From Cristatella mucedo (Eukaryota > Bryozoa > Phylactolaemata > Cristatellidae), in assembly GCA_009760855.2 (NCBI GenBank), contig WPIO01000023.1:993501-1057500 (forward strand): a stretch of DNA of 64,000 nt. Reading direction: 5' to 3'. The notes below the pieces were generated by a model that did no database searches, was not told the DNA's origin, and saw nothing but the letters and a program-made list of their open reading frames with translations. The position numbers were made by a program, and so were the translations under genes. Shown here piece after piece: positions 1 through 9,854 of the stretch; position 1 is the first letter of the stretch, and each line of letters begins with the position of its first letter.

Positions 1-43
1 GAGTAGCTTGTCTCTGATTGTGGAAGTAATTATACTGAGAAAG

Positions 44-241
44 TCATTTTGAATTTGAGGATACAGATAACAGATTAACTTGAGATTCTTTCTGGAATGG
101 TCCAGGTGTATATGCAGAATAGGATCGTTCTGAGTTAAAGGGAAAGACGTTCAAAGATGTTTTTAATGTGTTATCCACCAGCCAGGCCATGACTCTCGTA
201 GTGACCAAAGACGCCAGTTGTGGATAAACCAAAACTTGGTT
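44..241 (-). CDS. Possible terminal exon, unidentified protein
   Basis: On the minus strand an open frame of about 65 codons follows a plausible acceptor (TTTTTAGCAG) and ends at a TGA at 44-46. The composition is mixed and protein-like, with motifs such as RVMAWLVDNT and YSAYTPGPFQ, and it is not obviously a LINE frame. I recognise no domain. It lies on the same strand as the SAMHD1-like exons, 14 kb further on in the direction of transcription, but nothing links it to that gene. It could be chance. A transcript or protein hit would be needed to accept it. Confidence 0.17.
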   Translation of the reverse strand, partial: NQVLVYPQLASLVTTRVMAWLVDNTLKTSLNVFPFNSERSYSAYTPGPFQKESQVNLLSVSSNSK

Positions 242-665
242 CTGCTAAAAAGTCTCTGTAGGACTTCTTGCCATTTTTGCTTTTTCGATAACATTTGTGG
301 TTAAAAAACAGTGTCGATTTTACTTAATTTTAGGAGTCTCTTCTCAGTTTCTGTCCCTGCGGCGAAAACGTGACAGTGAAAGGGCTATTTGCATTGGCAA
401 AGTATTCTTTAAAGTTTAAAATACTGGATAAACCCATTTGCCAATTTTTTCAAGTGACGATCACAAATACTAAGTAGACATAGGGAAAAGCAAACAACGA
501 AACAGTAACATGCTTACCGTTTTGATGGAGTTAGACTAGCCAAGTAATGCGAGCTTCATCATTATTTGCATGTGGCATAGTGAACCAGACTGTGCTCATG
601 GCTCGACCACCTTTTGGAGAAAATGGACCTTCTTTATTCCAATACGGGCGTGATTATAGTAAGGG

Positions 666-1226
666 TTAGTTATGAGTTAGAAGTTGCTGTGGAATGACAT
701 GTAAAACAGATGTTTTGTCAAACTTCAGGTTGCCAATATCACTCAGGGTCAGCACTTGGGAAGTGGCAGTAGATCCCTTATCATTTTTTCTTACGGTTGC
801 TCTTACACTCCTATCGACAAATTGGTGACTGCCTTCGTCTTCACTGAGCAAAGCTTTTTTTTCATGAATTTTGCACTTACCAGATTTTGTTGTCTTCAAT
901 GATAATGTGCCTCCTGCCTTCACTTCTTTCCTCCTCTACACTATTTTTGTCATTTTCTCGGCTCTGCTTGATTTCTTCCTCCAAACTCTTCTACCTTATT
1001 TTCTCTGCGATTGTCAACCGTTTCCTAGTGTTTTCTGTGTCTTCACTCTTCTTCGGCTTTTCCTTCTTCAAGAAACCTTGATTTTACGTTGCTGAACTTG
1101 CTTGCTTCTTTTTTCTACTTGAGGTTTCGTTTTCTGTGCTGGGCGACCCAGTTGCTTGGCACTTGCTTTTGGTGACCCCTTGACCTTGTCTGTACGTCTA
1201 TCCTCGTCCTCATTATTATGCCACGG
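666..1226 (-). CDS. Candidate Lys/Glu-rich coding block, broken frame
   Basis: After an acceptor-like GGTAG at 1227-1231 the minus strand reads a charged sequence (PWHNNEDEDRRTDKVKG, then KPQVEKRSKQVQQRKIK). One frame shift near 1080 leads to KKEKPKKSEDTENTRKR and, after one in-frame TAG, to SLEEEIKQSRENDKNSVEEE. A strong donor (CTG then GTAAGT, at 880) could open a 37-bp intron ending in CTCAG at 844. The frame then continues as EDEGSHQFVDRSVRATVRK to a TAA at 666. It reads like a lysine-rich nuclear-type protein, but I recognise no domain. Purine-rich strands give K/E-rich frames by chance, and the shift and stop argue for a pseudogene or a false call. Confidence 0.22.
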
Positions 1227-1399
1227 CTACCGTTGAACACCTGTAACTATCGACTACTGTCAAATCGACTAGTCTGCGCTACAGATACAGACTTGTCATG
1301 CTTTGTTACGAGCGCTCTTTGTCACTGCCGTGATCCAGTGTATCCTGTCGGAATAATGGAGCACATCGGAGCAGGATCCACGGGTAGCTAGCCGTTCTA

Positions 1400-3190
1400 C
1401 AAAGTTTGGGCATCATTATTATTCGTCGTGCATCGACGGAGACCATGGTGAGCGCTGTGTTTGTGGCCTAGTTTCAATCGAACGTGGAACCCGCACACCA
1501 CGTTGGTAACAATCGTTCGGGCGTTCGGAAAAACTATAGCCAGCCGAGGATAAGCTCTCAATAACTGAGGCTCTTTAAATACTGTGTACAACCGTATGAA
1601 AAAAGAATGAGATATTTTCTTTTTTGCTGTTTTGAAAAAGTGGATCAGTGCAAAATAAAATATTTCCGCTTTATGTCTATTGGGCTACCAAGTGGCGCTA
1701 GAAATAATTGTTCATTCAAAGTACCAATACGAAAGCGGTGTGACCCCTTCCACGTCCGGACATGAATAGGGCGTAAACACAGCACCCGTAATGCTGCTAG
1801 TCTTAGCTGCTACTTGCAAAATACCAGGGAAACTCCAGCCCTAATATCAAGGCTATTGACAAGATAATAGTGGGAACACAGCCATTTTGAAGGGCATCCA
1901 AATCCTAAAATAGCGAGTCCCTTTACAAAGTGAAGATAATTACAGTCGACAGAGACGGAAGCTTATAGGTGCCTAACATTAGCCATTGGGTAGGTAGCCC
2001 ACAGCCCCACTGACTTGCTGACCGGAAGAAAGCTTCAAGCGAAACTCAGGCCTGGCTTAAAGCCTGGAGCATAAATCCTCGAGCTCATCTAACTGACTAC
2101 TCCATTACGGTGGCTTTTTAATACCCCCAGACCTTGCATTATCAAATAATCTGTTTCTAGCCATTACAAGTGAAGAGCCAAGAATCGGGAATGTATCAAT
2201 AGTCGTAAAATTGCAGAACTAGATCGCTTCAGTTTCAGTACACCAAGCTAACCTATTTGAAACTAAAAATTTGACCTAAGTCGTTCGCGAATATTAGGGT
2301 AGTACAAATTAATCACCATGCCACAATGAAATATGCCCGAAGGCGTACTTGCAACAGTTTACTATACTGGCTGTCAGTTTTTTTTTACTTGGGTTTATTT
2401 GAAAAGTAGACATCACGGCATCTTCGGATAAGCAGGAAAATTTTTGGTAGATAAACAGGAACATGTTTTGAATTTCCAAAACTTGGGCAATACCCTGCAA
2501 TTGAATATTCTCGTAGCGAAAACTCTGACTTGTGAGGCTTCACGTACGAGTCGGAAGAAATGTGCCATGCATCCATGCATCAATCAATCATGCAATCATA
2601 ATCAATTTAAAAGTGAATATGCCGCTTACCTGATCAAGGAAGCATATTTTGTTCTTGATGACCCTAGCACACTTTATTAGACGCTGGTGGTCGAAACCAT
2701 TCCGAATGCCCAAATGATGACAATCTCTCGCAATATAGTCAAAGCGAACCACGTCAACACCCGTTTCGCTTGAAATTATCTAAACAAAACATGCTCATGG
2801 AGCAGTATTTGTCTCAAAAGCTGTCTTACTTCAAAGCCTAGAAAGTCACTAAAGCTTCTATTATAAAGGACTCTATTAAATTTGACAGGATTACACAGTT
2901 AAATTTTATTTTGACTCTTTCTATGCATTGTCTCCCATACAAGTGCAGTAATGAGCAATGACCTCAAATGCCAACCTCATACCAAAAGACTAGGCTGGAA
3001 TAGATAGTTCACCAAAACATCGATAAAGCCAACTAGAAAAAACATCAAGCCACTGTTGAGTACATTAAAAAATGGCTCTGGGGGCTAAATAACGAGCCGC
3101 GAACGTAAGTTCATCATAACGTAAGCAGTCACATGCAATTTTTATTCACCCGAGCTTCGGGGTGAGATGGGGTGATGGGGTGACGAGCCG
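1400..3190. other. No recognisable gene; AT-rich unique-looking sequence
   Basis: I see no convincing exon, repeat or element. Small features are a run of ATCAATC-type words near 2575-2600 and a GGGGTGATGGGGTGA direct repeat at about 3168-3183. Short open frames here have no protein-like features I recognise. Confidence 0.5.
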
Positions 3191-3194
3191 CCAA

Positions 3195-3370
3195 CTCAAT
3201 TAAAAAAATATTTAGCAACCTCATTTCTGTAGAGGCACCAGAGCCTTAACGTCTATTATCACTACTTGCAGTTGGTAACGGAGAATTGCCAACTGCAAGA
3301 CTTGAACCCACGACTTACGTCATGAAAAGCAAGTGCGTCCAGCACCTTCTTCCATAACCCCTGGGATGAG
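3195..3370 (-). repeat. tRNA-Lys-like SINE copy (same family as 6193-6349)
   Basis: Read on the minus strand, the block contains TTGCTTTTCATGACG, then GTCGTGGGTTCAAGTC, a good RNA polymerase III B box (GGTTCAAGTC). It aligns with the plus-strand SINE at 6193-6349 (TTGCTTTTCACGA..., GTCGTGGGTTCGATTC). The TTTT run in the anticodon-loop position suggests a tRNA-Lys origin. Downstream, a shared CTGCAAG word and an inverted repeat occupy the SINE body, and a T/A-rich end lies near 3200. It is an old copy with many substitutions. The family assignment rests on this pairwise likeness only. Confidence 0.5.
3265..3299. repeat. 11-bp perfect inverted repeat (hairpin) in SINE body
   Basis: CTTGCAGTTGG at 3265-3275 and CCAACTGCAAG at 3289-3299 are exact reverse complements around a 13-base loop. 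It sits just downstream (SINE sense) of the B box of the minus-strand SINE, so it may form a stem in the SINE RNA. Confidence 0.75.
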
Positions 3371-4840
3371 ACCCTGAGGTTATGTAGAAAGGTGCTGGGT
3401 GTTCCGTAAAGCCTGCATCCTAATGTGAAAGTCACCAGCCAGCATTGCAAAATACTGAAAGGCTAGTCAAGTATACTACATTTAATTATTGGCACACACA
3501 ATTCTTGTCATTAGAAGCTACCAAAAATTGCTAGATCTGAAGCATGGCTAGAGATTCCTACAAAAAAGGAAAATATAGTAATAATACTTTTCAGCTGAAT
3601 AGGCCCCGGTTCACCAATGAGGGTTTTTTGAGTGAGGAGAGCGATAAGAAAGCCACTGACCTCTGCTCTCTATTCCTAGAATAAGTGTGGTAGTAGTTTT
3701 GCCTCTCCTGTCCAGTTTAGGTTAGCGTGTAGCATTTGCGAGTTTCGCTACCTCCAGATGACTGCAACGTTTATTTTTAAATTCGTTTGGCCAGGCTAGA
3801 TTCCCTTGATATATTGATCTGCGAACGACCTAGACGTACAGTGAGTTTTTCACCTACTTTCATCAATTATAGAGAGCAACTGGTATTTTCGCTGTCGTTC
3901 GCTGAGATTGATTCGATCGAAGGACCCTGATAATCAATTGCTACTTGATGCGAGTAAATAATCCCCATACAAACAGACAAGCTAAGCAGTTTCCAGTATA
4001 GTTAATGTTTCAGACTTGTATTCATTTTATTTTTTGCACCGAAGTTGATAGTGCGTTTCTACGCTCATTTGAGATTAATTTTTTTATGCGACCTGTAATA
4101 AAAATTTGATTAAATTGAAAACTATCGCCTTGTTCGATTATCTCTGGCGAACCAAAATGAGAGTTTTTAATCAAGCGTTCACTGCATAAGTGTCATTTTT
4201 AATGATCCACGACTAATAAATCCTAATATTTCAATTTCTTCACTGTAATTAGGTTACATATAGTTGGATATTTTTTAGCACCGGGATTTGCTTGTGCAAA
4301 TGTGAAATTAAAGTTTTTACAGGTGTTTTATTGTGATCATTTTTAACTTGATTGCGTCTGCTTTCGTCTGGATTTCCAAAACCACAATTGACTTCAGCAT
4401 TATGCCAAGAAAGGAGGAGAACAATTTAAGCTTAAAGCCACATTAATTTTTTGGCTCTAACTATTAATGGTACCATAATAAAACTTGTACTAAAAAGCGG
4501 CTTTTAAAATAAGAAAATGTATTCTCTCCTTTCAATTTTTTAGGTAATCTAAAAAAAGCTTACACTCTTCCTCTACATTTATCTATATCGTAAGGGCTTG
4601 CCTAGATGCTTATATCACAGCTAAGCTAGTTCGTGATTTTTGACGTAATTTATAAACGTCTGTATCTCACTACTCCACGAGATTTTTCTTGTGCAATGAA
4701 ACGCTTACAGGTAGTGCACTAGTCTGCAGCTAGGCATAATATTGCTATTGGCAACTCCCTCGTTATTTCATTAAATTATAGGTACTTCTTAAATTTTATT
4801 TCTAGGAAGTTATTTAAAATTCTCTAGATTGATCAATCCA
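3370..4840. other. No recognisable gene; AT-rich
   Basis: No supported exon, element or array. The stretch is rich in A/T runs and looks like intergenic or intronic sequence. The window does not show which gene, if any, it belongs to. Confidence 0.5.
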
Positions 4841-4842
4841 TA

Positions 4843-4913
4843 ATTCAGTAGCTCAGCTGATAGAGATAGACTATTCATTCAGTTCCTAGGCCCCAAAGTC
4901 AGACACCAACGCT
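4843..4913 (+). repeat. Degraded tRNA-like sequence (tRNA pseudogene or SINE head)
   Basis: TAGCTCAGCTGA at 4849-4860 is a near-perfect tRNA A box, followed by TAGAGATAGAC and, about 45 bases on, a weak B-box-like AAAGTCAGACACC. The spacing suits a tRNA-derived promoter. Arms cannot be folded convincingly, so it is not a functional tRNA. A SINE head and a tRNA pseudogene are both possible. Confidence 0.35.
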
Positions 4914-5122
4914 CTCGTAAAATGACAAGATCATCTTACTGGAAATAAAAGAAGCTAAAAACAAGCCTGTACGTCTCAGGATTCACTTTTGTGCAATTGA
5001 ACTCCTATGAACTATTGCGTACTGAAGTAAACATGTTGTCACTAATCTCTCAGAATGGTTCCTTCCAGTAGATGTAAATCACATTAACAGAGATTTATTT
5101 CAGTTGTGGGGTTCAGTAAACA

Positions 5123-5227
5123 GATTTTGCTATATTAATAGGGACGCTTCTGTGCGACCGTCACCGCGAGATTAAAATGTAGATGCGGCCTTTGACAATT
5201 GCCAAAACATTTGAAAGTTTTGTTGAG
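5123..5227 (+). repeat. Family B LINE fragment, near-identical to 7851-7955
   Basis: The 105-bp block matches 7851-7955 with two substitutions that I can see. Its core (GTGCGACCGTCACCGCGAG) is homologous to the post-RT part of family B LINEs at 12555-12620 and 19070-19125 (VRPSP... region). It is therefore a short LINE piece rather than a new repeat. It begins abruptly at GATTTTGC, while the 7.9 kb copy continues further upstream in LINE sequence. Confidence 0.6.
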
Positions 5228-5303
5228 AAGTTTCTTTATGTTATTATTTTTTATCATCATATAATTTCATGATAGTATTCAATTTGTGCCCCGACCTTTA
5301 CAG

Positions 5304-5665
5304 GTAATAATAACAATAATAATAATAATAATAAAACTGTACAGCATCCACAGAGAACATAATCTCTTTAGGCATTTTACAAATGCTGCATATAAGCATT
5401 ACCAAATGTGTGGTGGTAACATCCACAAACGGCAGGCATAGCGTAAGGAGCACATGCACACGATGAACAAAAATTACAGAGACCCGATAAATGCTGTAAT
5501 AAACAGGTGTGTTTGAAGCTTCTTTTTAGATGTGGTCGTGTCAATAGACCTTGTGATGTGCGCCCGTAGTGAATTCCAGGCTTTAGGAGTAAGCGAATTA
5601 AAGGCACTGTCTCCGACGGTTTCAAATTGTGTACGAGGTGTGGCTAAAGGAATCTTCCAAGTCGC
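5304..5665 (-). repeat. Family A LINE, 3' end with (AAT)n tail
   Basis: On the minus strand this runs from the C-terminal ORF2 region (a counterpart of the AFSSYAPKAWNSLP motif, decayed) through the 3' UTR into GTAAAATGCCTAAAGAGATT and GTTCTCTG, ending in (ATT)n, seen here as (AAT)n at 5304-5335. This matches the 3' end of the best copy at 59820-59900. It is strongly 5'-truncated. Confidence 0.65.
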
Positions 5666-5935
5666 GGCATTTTTACCAAACGTCTGTCGCAGAATTTTTC
5701 TTGCAGTCTATTAACATTAAATCCTCACTGAAAAGCCGTCTGCTGACCAAGACTTACTATGATCAGCTGATTTCTAATGCTGAGCAACTCATTTCTATTA
5801 GCATGCTTCTTCTAGCTTGTTCAATAATTGGGCTATGTTTTCCATTTCGCTTCCTGTAGCCATGCTTTTTTCATTTTTAACAACTGATTGTGCACGAAAA
5901 AGTCTCCACCATTAGTGGCAGAAGTCATTTCACTG

Positions 5936-5956
5936 TTCTCTCTCTCTCTCTCTCTC
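5936..5956. repeat. (TC)n microsatellite
   Basis: About ten TC dinucleotides are seen directly in the sequence. No associated gene is recognised. Confidence 0.9.
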
Positions 5957-6192
5957 ACATTTACAAAATACCTAGTCTCCAAAATATACGACGAGTACCT
6001 AGAAGCTTATCGTTCCATGAAGCACAAAAATGCCTTAAAACATTAATTAACTATTGGCTTTGGGTTTCAGAAGTGAATTACTAAATAAGGACAGCCGATT
6101 GAACGGCAAAGCAAATACTGTATCGAGTTTCCATTCGACTTCTGGGAGTGTATTACTAAGCTGCCTCATATACTCCCAGACTCCGACTAATT

Positions 6193-6349
6193 GGTGAGCA
6201 GTGATGGCACACTAGGTAAGGCGATTGCTTTTCACGATCTCGCTTCCAAGGTCGTGGGTTCGATTCCCGCAGTCGCTGATTCTGTATCGCTGCTGCAAGC
6301 GGTGGCACTCGCCATAAATGGTCTTCTGTCGCTATTGAAAAAAAAGGCT
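6193..6349 (+). repeat. tRNA-Lys-like SINE
   Basis: The head folds like a tRNA. Acceptor strands CAGTGAT and GTCGCTG pair with G-U allowed. GATTG and CGATC close a seven-base loop CTTTTCA, with TTT at the anticodon. GTGGG and CCCGC close the T arm TTCGATT. The A box is TGGCACACTAGG and the B box GGTTCGATTCC. A long variable region and a tRNA-unrelated body of about 65 bases ending in A8 (near 6341-6348) show that it is a SINE, not a tRNA gene. A second, inverted copy is at 3195-3370. The tail does not resemble the family A LINE, so it would depend on a different partner. Confidence 0.65.
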
Positions 6350-7780
6350 GTTTAATCAGCTAGGAATTATTTAAGTAAATTTTAAACAATATAATGCGTT
6401 ACCAGCTTGAATACTTCGCCGAATGTCGGCCAGCGGCTCACCTTACTATTTGGTGCGACTCAATTCATGGGGATTTCATATTAATCTATGTTTTGTGGTT
6501 TTTAATTACGCTGAAGTGAGAGCCCTATACTGAGGCGTACGTAGCCTGATACTCTAATCTCACGATTTCATTTGACGGGGTAGATCATTCGAGCGTCTCT
6601 ATACTAATTTAACAAAAATATCAAAGTATTAAACCATAATAAAAATCTAGTCAAACCTAGTAAATCAAAGAACAGAGATAGAAAATGCTTATAGGAAAAT
6701 GAAATTACCTGGGTCAAGAAGCTCTTATCCTGAACTTCATTTCCTGTCATCTAAAATAGAAGGTTTCTTAATACATTCCAGCACCAGAGTATAAAAATTT
6801 AATTCATACAATAACGGCGCTTTTCAAGCTCCTTGGTTAGCAGCTATTACCGAAATGGTTATTGATTTTCAACAATGACTACTTTTTGCCGATTCACTAT
6901 TTACCGATTACCAATGAAATGAAAAAATAAAGGCTAAGATAAAGCTAGTTCAGAGAAATCATCGGTGCGCCTTTGAACAAAGTCAGCTCCTTTAGTACTT
7001 TGGCTAACTATTAAAAAGTCTCAGATTTGATTGACCGTAGCACGCGAATAATGCCACCATGCTAATCAAGCAACTAGTGCACTTGTCTTGGATAAAACGG
7101 CAGGATATCCGGTATTCCTCGCTAGAACTTATGGATGCATATTTAATAGCGAAAACGCATGTGCTAACATTGGGTGCATTGGCGTTACATACCTTTTGAC
7201 TATTCTCTCGGCATAAGAGTCTTTGAATAATTTCAATGCGAAGGTTATATTTACTAAACAGTGGCTTCAGATCCTCGTTTTTTCCATGAGATATTGAAAC
7301 ATTTTGAGCGACTCTTTTTTCGCCTATGAATAAAAAAAGGTGTTACCTCTACAATAATTATATATTGCATGAAACGAAACTCAGCCATAATGAGCAGTAA
7401 TCAACAGATTTTTTTACGGATAATAAGGAGATAACATAAAAGCTGCACGATAAATCGGCAAAGTAAGTTAGTCGTCTGGAGCCTGCCGAGCACAAATGCG
7501 TAACCAGTGGTCTTCCAAAATTGTAATTAAAAAGTAACTGAATTGACAGCAGAGTAGCAAATTAGCTGGGCTGTGAGCAGATGTCAAGCCAGTCATGAGT
7601 ACGGGAATGAGAAGATAGGAAGGGTGTATTCATGAATCGCCAGTGGTAGGTAAAACGAGTGGCTTTTTCTGCTGATGGTATTCAGCATGGTTTGACCTAT
7701 GGGCCGTTGGAATGTGCTGGATTTATTGATAAAGTGAATGCTTACTTTGACGGAATTTTATCCTGAATTTCTGTAAATCT
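6350..7780. other. No recognisable gene; AT-rich
   Basis: Nothing I can support. No splice-bounded coding block, no tandem array and no LINE motif is recognised until the family B fragment near 7785. Confidence 0.45.
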
Positions 7781-7784
7781 ATTT

Positions 7785-7960
7785 AGACCCAATGACGGTA
7801 AAACTGTGCTGCTACTCAAAGGACATTCCAACTGTGTTGCTGGAATAGAAGATTTTGCTATAATAATAGGGACGCTTCTGTGCGACCGTCACCGCGAGAT
7901 TAAAATGTAGATGCGGCCTGTGACAATTGCCAAAACATTTGAAAGTTTTGTTGAGTAGAT
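7785..7960 (+). repeat. Family B LINE fragment (post-RT region)
   Basis: The piece reads AATGACGGTAAAAC (decayed LNDDK), then GTGTTGCTGGAATAGAAG, and then the 105 bp shared with 5123-5227. The order matches the family B copy at 19010-19130, where the words are LNDDKSELLLVGH, AGLKGLAL and VRPSP. Both ends are truncated, and the downstream edge passes into the satellite-like region. Confidence 0.55.
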
Positions 7961-8039
7961 TGCCTCAACGGTAGGTCCGACAAAACAACTGCAATACTTT
8001 GCGTTGCAGCTGCCATATCTAATATGAACTTTAGATAAC

Positions 8040-8510
8040 TGTGTTAGTTTTAATTCCAAATTATACAGACTCGTGTTGCTGGTTTGCCCACAAAGTTTCA
8101 TGTAATTGCACTTGCTCGTTCTCAATCTGCGACCGAAAATGGCCCGGGCTAGCCAACATTTTTACACGTTTGAGCAACGATACTTTTGCCATTTTATAAA
8201 TGATTTGCGAAACTGTGGTTCCGATTCTATATCCTGTAAAACAGTGTGTCAAGTTTACCCACCAATTTAATTCGATTTCGCTTGGGCATTCTCATGCTAT
8301 GGTCTCGGATGAACCTGGCCAGGAGGCCTCGTTGAAAAATCAAACTGAGCTACAGCTACTATTTCCAAAGTAAGCCTTACACAACTGCATTTTTAATTCA
8401 ACACGATAGGCAACGGTGTTCCGGCTTTACCCACAAAATCTCGTGAAATTTCGTATGCACATACTCATGCCATCACCTCCAATGGCGCTAAGCCGTCGTG
8501 CAATTTCGGT
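8040..8510 (+). repeat. Degenerate ~170-bp tandem repeat (satellite relic), three units
   Basis: Three successive blocks share a word order: an AATTC..A start, a GTGTT(G/C)..GG element, a (C/A)CCAC(A/C)AA element, a T..AATT or GAAATT element, and a (T/C)ATTCTCATGC(T/C)AT element. The CCCAC words fall near 8091, 8258 and 8430, a period of about 167-171 bp. A fourth, separated unit is at 9340-9445. No protein or transposon signature is visible. The units are strongly diverged, so this is an old array or a multi-copy element piece. Confidence 0.45.
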
Positions 8511-8674
8511 CTGCAAGAGAGCTGCGGATTTTCTTATAGGCTTGCAACCACGGTTTGACTTCGCATTGTATACTCGAGTGTTTAGTGCTTACCTGCAATA
8601 TACATTTCTTAGCACAGAGCACGGGGGTTGTCATGCGATGCTCTCCAATGGCCGATGGTGAGCCAGCCTTCCTC

Positions 8675-8835
8675 ATTACCTTTATATAGGACTCATCTTA
8701 TACGAAGTTTTACATACCCCGCACCCAGAGTGCATCTTATATGACGTAGCTTTTACACCAATCGTCGAAACCCGCTTCTTATATGAGGGTGTCTTATAAT
8801 TAGGTATTTCTTATATCTGCGAAAATACTGTAATC
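8675..8835 (+). repeat. TCTTATAT-rich repeat ending GCGAAAATACTGTA, copy 1
   Basis: The block has recurrent CTTATA(T/C) words and ends in CTTATATCTGCGAAAATAC then TGTA. The same layout recurs at 9125-9298, ending GTGCGAAAAATACGGTA. The terminal (T)GCGAAAAATACGGTA followed by TA resembles ends of non-autonomous DNA transposons, possibly pogo-like; that family link is from general memory and is weak. No opposite inverted end was found. Confidence 0.4.
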
Positions 8836-9124
8836 CCACTCATCGAAGACTCGGCCTGGCAGATCAAGGACGCCGTCTTTACATCTGGCGTCTATAGTTT
8901 CTAGAAACTAAATACCTGATACTCAACCCATCAGCTGTTGGCCCGGTGGTAGATAAGAATAGACAATAATCGTTGCGGTCTTGCCTCGGTCAATTCTTTG
9001 ATCTAAACTAAAAATGGTGATGAAGCCATTTTTGCATCCGACGGGTGATTAAATATTGGACATATTTTTAATTTAAGAAAAAGGAAAGTAAACCACTGGA
9101 TATAAATTGTTCAGTGTGGCAGAT

Positions 9125-9298
9125 GGCTAGGCCGCGTGCGTCTTATGTAAAATATTTTATACAAATTGTCACAACCCTGTCTTATATATGGGTGCGTCTT
9201 ATGTAGAATACTGTTTACACATGTCATCCAAACCTGAGTCCTCTATATGGGTAACCTATAATTTGGTGAGTCTGATATGTGCGAAAAATACGGTAACC
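9125..9298 (+). repeat. TCTTATAT-rich repeat ending GCGAAAAATACGGTA, copy 2
   Basis: This is a direct partner of 8675-8835: GCGTCTTATGTAAAATA, CTGTCTTATATATGGGTGCG, TCTTATGTAGAATACTG and a final GTGCGAAAAATACGGTA. The two copies lie in the same orientation about 450 bp apart, with another piece of the ~170-bp satellite following copy 2. Confidence 0.4.
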
Positions 9299-9339
9299 GA
9301 AATGCAATACAGCAGTCATTTCCACAGCAGGTTTTGCAA

Positions 9340-9445
9340 AATTTTAGTTGTGATTCCCAAATTATAGAACTTATTATTTCTAGTTATCCCAACAAACTCC
9401 GCGAAATCTAGCATGCGTGTTCTAATGCTACGGTCTCAGATGGTC
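9340..9445 (+). repeat. Isolated fourth unit of the ~170-bp satellite
   Basis: The block carries GATTCCCAAATTATAGAAC, then CCCAACAAACTCCGCGAAAT and TTCTAATGCTACGGTCTCAG, parallel to the units at 8040-8510. The best match is CTCATGCTATGGTCTC at about 8292. It lies beyond both TCTTATAT repeats, so those may have inserted into the array. Confidence 0.4.
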
Positions 9446-9854
9446 TGGAAAATCAAAGGCCATAGCATTACAACGCTTTAGCACAATCGCATGAAATTAG
9501 TGAGTAAACCCCGTGCACTGATTTCCACAAAGGGCAAACCAAGCGGCAGATTTGCGACGCCTATTTCTTAGATATTAGTTGCATTTTGTCGTTCAAAAAT
9601 GCAAAGCGGGCAGGGCCATCGTAGGCCATTGGACGATTCTACCCATGCACTATATAAATGTTTGATTGATGAACAAGGAAACCAATTTATTTACCATGCA
9701 GAATCAAAACCACAATTGCATGACGCCTATAATTATAATACTATTTGGAATAATACATGTGTAGAGCTTCATCAGAGTACTTTATCTCTTTCTAGGCACG
9801 TGAAATATTCTATAAAAGAAACTGGATCGAATGGTTAATGAGAAGCAAGCTAAA

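Noticed and set aside
871-1095. Plus-strand frames rich in Phe/Leu (membrane-like)
   Set aside because: They are complements of a purine-rich strand whose minus frames are the better, though weak, coding candidate; pyrimidine runs give hydrophobic frames by chance.
6199-6278. Functional tRNA-Lys gene
   Set aside because: The fold is only partial, the variable region is too long, and the sequence continues into a SINE body with an A-rich end and a second dispersed copy.
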